Positions 61,493 through 64,000 of a DNA stretch of 64,000 bases are shown one piece after another. The stretch comes from Pseudomonas eucalypticola (GTDB taxonomy: Bacteria > Pseudomonadota > Gammaproteobacteria > Pseudomonadales > Pseudomonadaceae). The stretch covers positions 2,574,501-2,638,500 of the forward strand of contig NZ_CP056030.1 of assembly GCF_013374995.1 (NCBI RefSeq), read 5' to 3'. The translations under genes and the position numbers were made by a program. The notes beneath the pieces were generated by a model. The model saw only the letters and a program-made list of their open reading frames with translations, had not been told where the DNA came from and ran no database searches. The first letter of the stretch is position 1, and every line of letters begins with the position of its first letter.

Positions 61493-63541
61493 ATGGACCA
61501 CCTGTCAAAATCGCCCTGGCATGCCGGGGAGAAAATGCTTCAGCAACGGTTCCTCGCCTCAGAGCGCATGGACGAAATCGGGCCGCGGGTGATCCGTGAC
61601 TACATGCCTGACCAGCACCGCGAGTTCTACCACCAATTGCCGTTCATGCTGGTGGGGGCGGTGGACGCCAATGATCGTCCCTGGGCCACGGTGCTGGAAG
61701 GGCCGGAGGGCTTCGTCACGTCACCTGACGCTCAGCACCTGCGCCTGGCCGTTGTCCCCGATCCACAAGACCCGGCTACAGGCGGATTGCACCCAGGAGC
61801 GGCCATAGGCCTGCTCGGTATCGAGCTGCACACCCGGCGGCGCAATCGCATCAATGGTGTCATCGGCCAAGCCACTGCGGCGGGTCTGGAGGTAGCGGTC
61901 GAGCAGTCCTACGGCAACTGCCCCAAATACATTCAGGAACGCGCATACACGCGCCTGCCAGCACCGGACCACGACAATCCCCCACGGCAGGACTTTACTG
62001 CACTGGATGACCACGCGCGGGCCGTGATCGCTGCCGCCGACACCTTTTTCATCGCCAGCTACGTGGATGATGACGCCCAGCATCGCTCGGTGGATGTGTC
62101 CCATCGCGGCGGCCGTGCGGGGTTTATCGACGTGCAGGGCAACCGCCTGACTATCCCTGACTACGCCGGCAACCTGTTCTTCAACACGTTGGGCAACCTG
62201 CACGCTAACCCGGTGGCCGGGTTGCTGTTCATCGACTTCACCCGTGGCGATTTGTTGCAACTGACCGGGCGCACCGAGTTGCTGCTCGACAGCCCCCTGA
62301 TCAAGACATTCGAAGGCGCCGAGCGGCTCTGGACGTTCGAGGTGCTGCAGGGGGTGCTGCGGCCAGGGGCGTTGAAACTGCGCTGGCGGTTTCAGGATTA
62401 CGCGCCCACCAGCCTGGCCACCGGCACTTGGGCCGAAGCCAGCGAGCGCCTGCGCCAGGTCGAACAGCGCCGGCAGTGGCAGCAATGGCGGGTTACCCGG
62501 GTGCAGCAGGAAACCAGCGACATACGCTCGTTCTATCTGCAAGCGCCGGACGCCGCCGCGGTAGCGTTCGTCCCGGGCCAGCACCTGCCCATGCGCCTTG
62601 GCGCTGCGGGCGCGCCAGCCTGGGTCAGAACCTACAGCCTCTCCAGTGCCCCGGCCGATGGTCAGCTGCGTATCAGCGTCAAGCGCCAAGGGCCGGCGTC
62701 ACACTATCTGCACGATCGGGTGCAGGCGGGCGATCTGCTCGATGTGCGCCTGCCGGTAGGGGGCTTCACGCTGCTGGAGGGTACGCAACGTCCCGTTGTC
62801 TTACTGGGCGCTGGGGTGGGTATCACGCCGATGATGTCCATGGTTCGCCACCTGGTGGCCCAGAGCCGGGGGCAAGGCACTGAGCGTGCCGTTCACCTGT
62901 TCCAAAGCGCGCGCACCCTGGCGGAATTGCCCTTCCAGGCGGAACTCGCCCAGTTGCAGCAAACACTCGGGGCGCAGTTGCACATCTACCGTGCCCTGAG
63001 CAGCCCCGGGACGGACGCCGTGATGGTGCGTGACTACCAGATCGCCGGGCGGTTGACCTTTACCGAGGTCAAGGCGCGGTTGCCGCTGGATGATTACGAC
63101 TTTTACCTGTGTGGCCCGGCGGGGTTTCTCCAGGACCTCTACGATGGCCTGCGAGGTATCAACGTGCCCGACGCGCGTATCCATGCCGAAGCCTTCGGCC
63201 CCTCAGCCTTGCGACGTACGCAAAGCGTTGAGCCGCCTGCGGTAGCGCAACCACCCGCGGCCAGCGTGCCAACCGCGGTTTACTTCAATGCCTCGGCCAC
63301 CGAGGCGCGCTGGACCCCCGGCGATGGCAGCTTGCTGGAACTGGCCGAACGCCGTGGCCTGAGCCCTGAGTTCAGTTGCCGGGGTGGCTCGTGCGGGACG
63401 TGCAGCACGCGCCTGATCAGCGGGAGCGTGCATTACCCGACCCCGCCGGCGCAGCTGCCGCCGGCGGGCAATGTGCTGATTTGCTGCGCGGTGCCGGGGC
63501 AGGGCGAGGAGGGAGGGCGGGGCCTGGTGCTGGATCTCTAG
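61493..63541 (+). CDS. PPOX-ferredoxin reductase-ferredoxin fusion protein
   Basis: 682 residues in three parts. Residues about 1-320 form a pyridoxamine 5'-phosphate oxidase-like flavin domain (LPFMLVGAVDANDRPWATVL, GFIDVQGNRLTIPDYAGNLF, VAGLLFIDFTRGDLLQLTGR). About 335-580 is an FNR module with VPGQHLPMRL-like FAD site, YSLSSAP and GAGVGITPMMSMVRHL for NAD(P). About 590-682 is a plant-type 2Fe-2S ferredoxin domain with C-R-G-G-S-C-G-T-C and a last Cys in ICCAVPG. It can pass electrons from NAD(P)H through FAD to the cluster, then perhaps to the N-terminal domain. Substrate unknown; the transferase next to it hints at detoxification. Confidence 0.88.
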   Translation: MDHLSKSPWHAGEKMLQQRFLASERMDEIGPRVIRDYMPDQHREFYHQLPFMLVGAVDANDRPWATVLEGPEGFVTSPDAQHLRLAVVPDPQDPATGGLHPGAAIGLLGIELHTRRRNRINGVIGQATAAGLEVAVEQSYGNCPKYIQERAYTRLPAPDHDNPPRQDFTALDDHARAVIAAADTFFIASYVDDDAQHRSVDVSHRGGRAGFIDVQGNRLTIPDYAGNLFFNTLGNLHANPVAGLLFIDFTRGDLLQLTGRTELLLDSPLIKTFEGAERLWTFEVLQGVLRPGALKLRWRFQDYAPTSLATGTWAEASERLRQVEQRRQWQQWRVTRVQQETSDIRSFYLQAPDAAAVAFVPGQHLPMRLGAAGAPAWVRTYSLSSAPADGQLRISVKRQGPASHYLHDRVQAGDLLDVRLPVGGFTLLEGTQRPVVLLGAGVGITPMMSMVRHLVAQSRGQGTERAVHLFQSARTLAELPFQAELAQLQQTLGAQLHIYRALSSPGTDAVMVRDYQIAGRLTFTEVKARLPLDDYDFYLCGPAGFLQDLYDGLRGINVPDARIHAEAFGPSALRRTQSVEPPAVAQPPAASVPTAVYFNASATEARWTPGDGSLLELAERRGLSPEFSCRGGSCGTCSTRLISGSVHYPTPPAQLPPAGNVLICCAVPGQGEEGGRGLVLDL

Positions 63542-63601
63542 CACTGGCCCTGGACGCATCGGGGCATGATGCGGTGCATCCATTCATACGTGGCGCCCGG
63601 A

Positions 63602-64000
63602 TCAGAAATCGACGCTGGTCGAGAATTTCACCAGCCGCGGATCCCCCTGGGTCAGGTAGCCGCCATTGGCCGACGCCCAGTAGTTCTTGTCGGTGAGGTT
63701 CTCGACGTTGAGGCGCAGGGTCACGTCTTTCTGCGCCACCTTCAGCTGGTAGCGGGCGCCGGCATCGAAACGGTTCCAGGTCGGCAGGCTCAGGGTGTTG
63801 GCGGCGTCGGCATACTGGCCGCCGGTGCGCAGCATGCGCGCGTTCAGCGCCAGGCCTGGCACCCCTGGAACATCCCAATCCGCGCTGGCATTGAGGGTGA
63901 AGGTCGGTACGCCGATGGCATGGTTACCGTCGTTGGCGCCGTTGAGGGTGCCGCTGACGTGCGAACTCATGCGCGTACCCCCGGCCATCAGGCGCAAGCC
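63602..64000 (-). CDS. TonB-dependent siderophore receptor, C-terminal part (runs off the window)
   Basis: The last about 132 residues of a TonB-dependent outer-membrane receptor. The end is typical: RFDAGARYQLKVAQKDVTLR, NVENLTDKNYWASANGGYLT then GDPRLVKFSTSVDF, which ends in the terminal Phe of outer-membrane barrels. The pattern resembles ferrichrome- or hydroxamate-type receptors. The 5' part, plug and TonB box are outside the window. Confidence 0.87.
   Translation of the reverse strand, partial: GLRLMAGGTRMSSHVSGTLNGANDGNHAIGVPTFTLNASADWDVPGVPGLALNARMLRTGGQYADAANTLSLPTWNRFDAGARYQLKVAQKDVTLRLNVENLTDKNYWASANGGYLTQGDPRLVKFSTSVDF

Noticed and set aside
1..64000. CRISPR arrays, tRNA and rRNA genes, integrase, prophage or plasmid replication genes
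   Set aside because: No regularly spaced repeats, cloverleaf-like sequence, conserved rRNA segments or integrase/replication motifs were recognised anywhere in the window.

Overview
The window is a high-GC, gene-dense chromosome segment from a fluorescent Pseudomonas of the P. putida / P. fluorescens type. The evidence is a pyoverdine maturation and export locus, four exact copies of the PvdS iron-starvation promoter motif, azurin, and the general style of the LysR, MFS, glutathione transferase and RidA genes.

Positions 1-18.2 kb hold the pyoverdine locus. A seven-gene minus-strand operon reads pvdM, pvdO, ptaA, pvdF, a PvdY-type acetyltransferase, pvdA, pvdE (cut by the window edge). Divergent from it is the tyrosinase pvdP. 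Then come the export pump pvdR-pvdT-opmQ, an ECF sigma / FecR pair and the acylase pvdQ. TAAAT-N16-CGT boxes precede pvdM, pvdP, pvdR and pvdQ. Together these genes modify ornithine (hydroxylation, then formylation or acetylation), carry the ferribactin precursor to the periplasm (PvdE), trim and mature it there (PvdQ, PvdP, PvdO, PvdM, PtaA) and pump it out (PvdRT-OpmQ). PtaA sits where PvdN often is, which predicts an alpha-ketoglutarate side chain. pvdA is frameshifted as given.

Positions 18.2-32.5 kb carry housekeeping and metabolic genes: azurin, a flavin monooxygenase, a ClC channel, a urate hydroxylase-like FAD enzyme, an XRE-cupin regulator divergent from an EamA transporter, an amino-acid/diamine antiporter with its decarboxylase, a small kinase, an M24 peptidase-like protein, a frameshifted GlxA-type regulator and a 14-TM drug-type exporter.

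Positions 32.5-47 kb are the accessory zone. They hold a REPIN-like hairpin, a pilus chaperone and adhesin with no usher, a MerR regulator with an Old Yellow Enzyme and matching dyads, a broken BRO-N antirepressor fragment, a DUF6429 orphan, two glutathione transferases, a broken LysR gene, and an IS66 element carrying a complete IS256-family element inside it. Both insertions have intact 8-bp target duplications.

Positions 47-64 kb contain a LysR-linked operon (FMO, SDR, MFS, RidA) with a 19-bp perfect palindrome, an HscC-type Hsp70 lacking its first ATP-binding loop beside its J-protein, an electrophile-response operon (OYE, pirin, YcaC-like hydrolase) with a divergent LysR, two further LysR genes, a glutathione transferase, a PPOX-ferredoxin reductase-ferredoxin fusion, and the C-terminus of a TonB-dependent receptor. 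Four genes in the window are split by single-base length changes, three of them in homopolymer runs of four to six bases, so some frameshifts may be sequencing errors. I found no CRISPR array, tRNA or rRNA.
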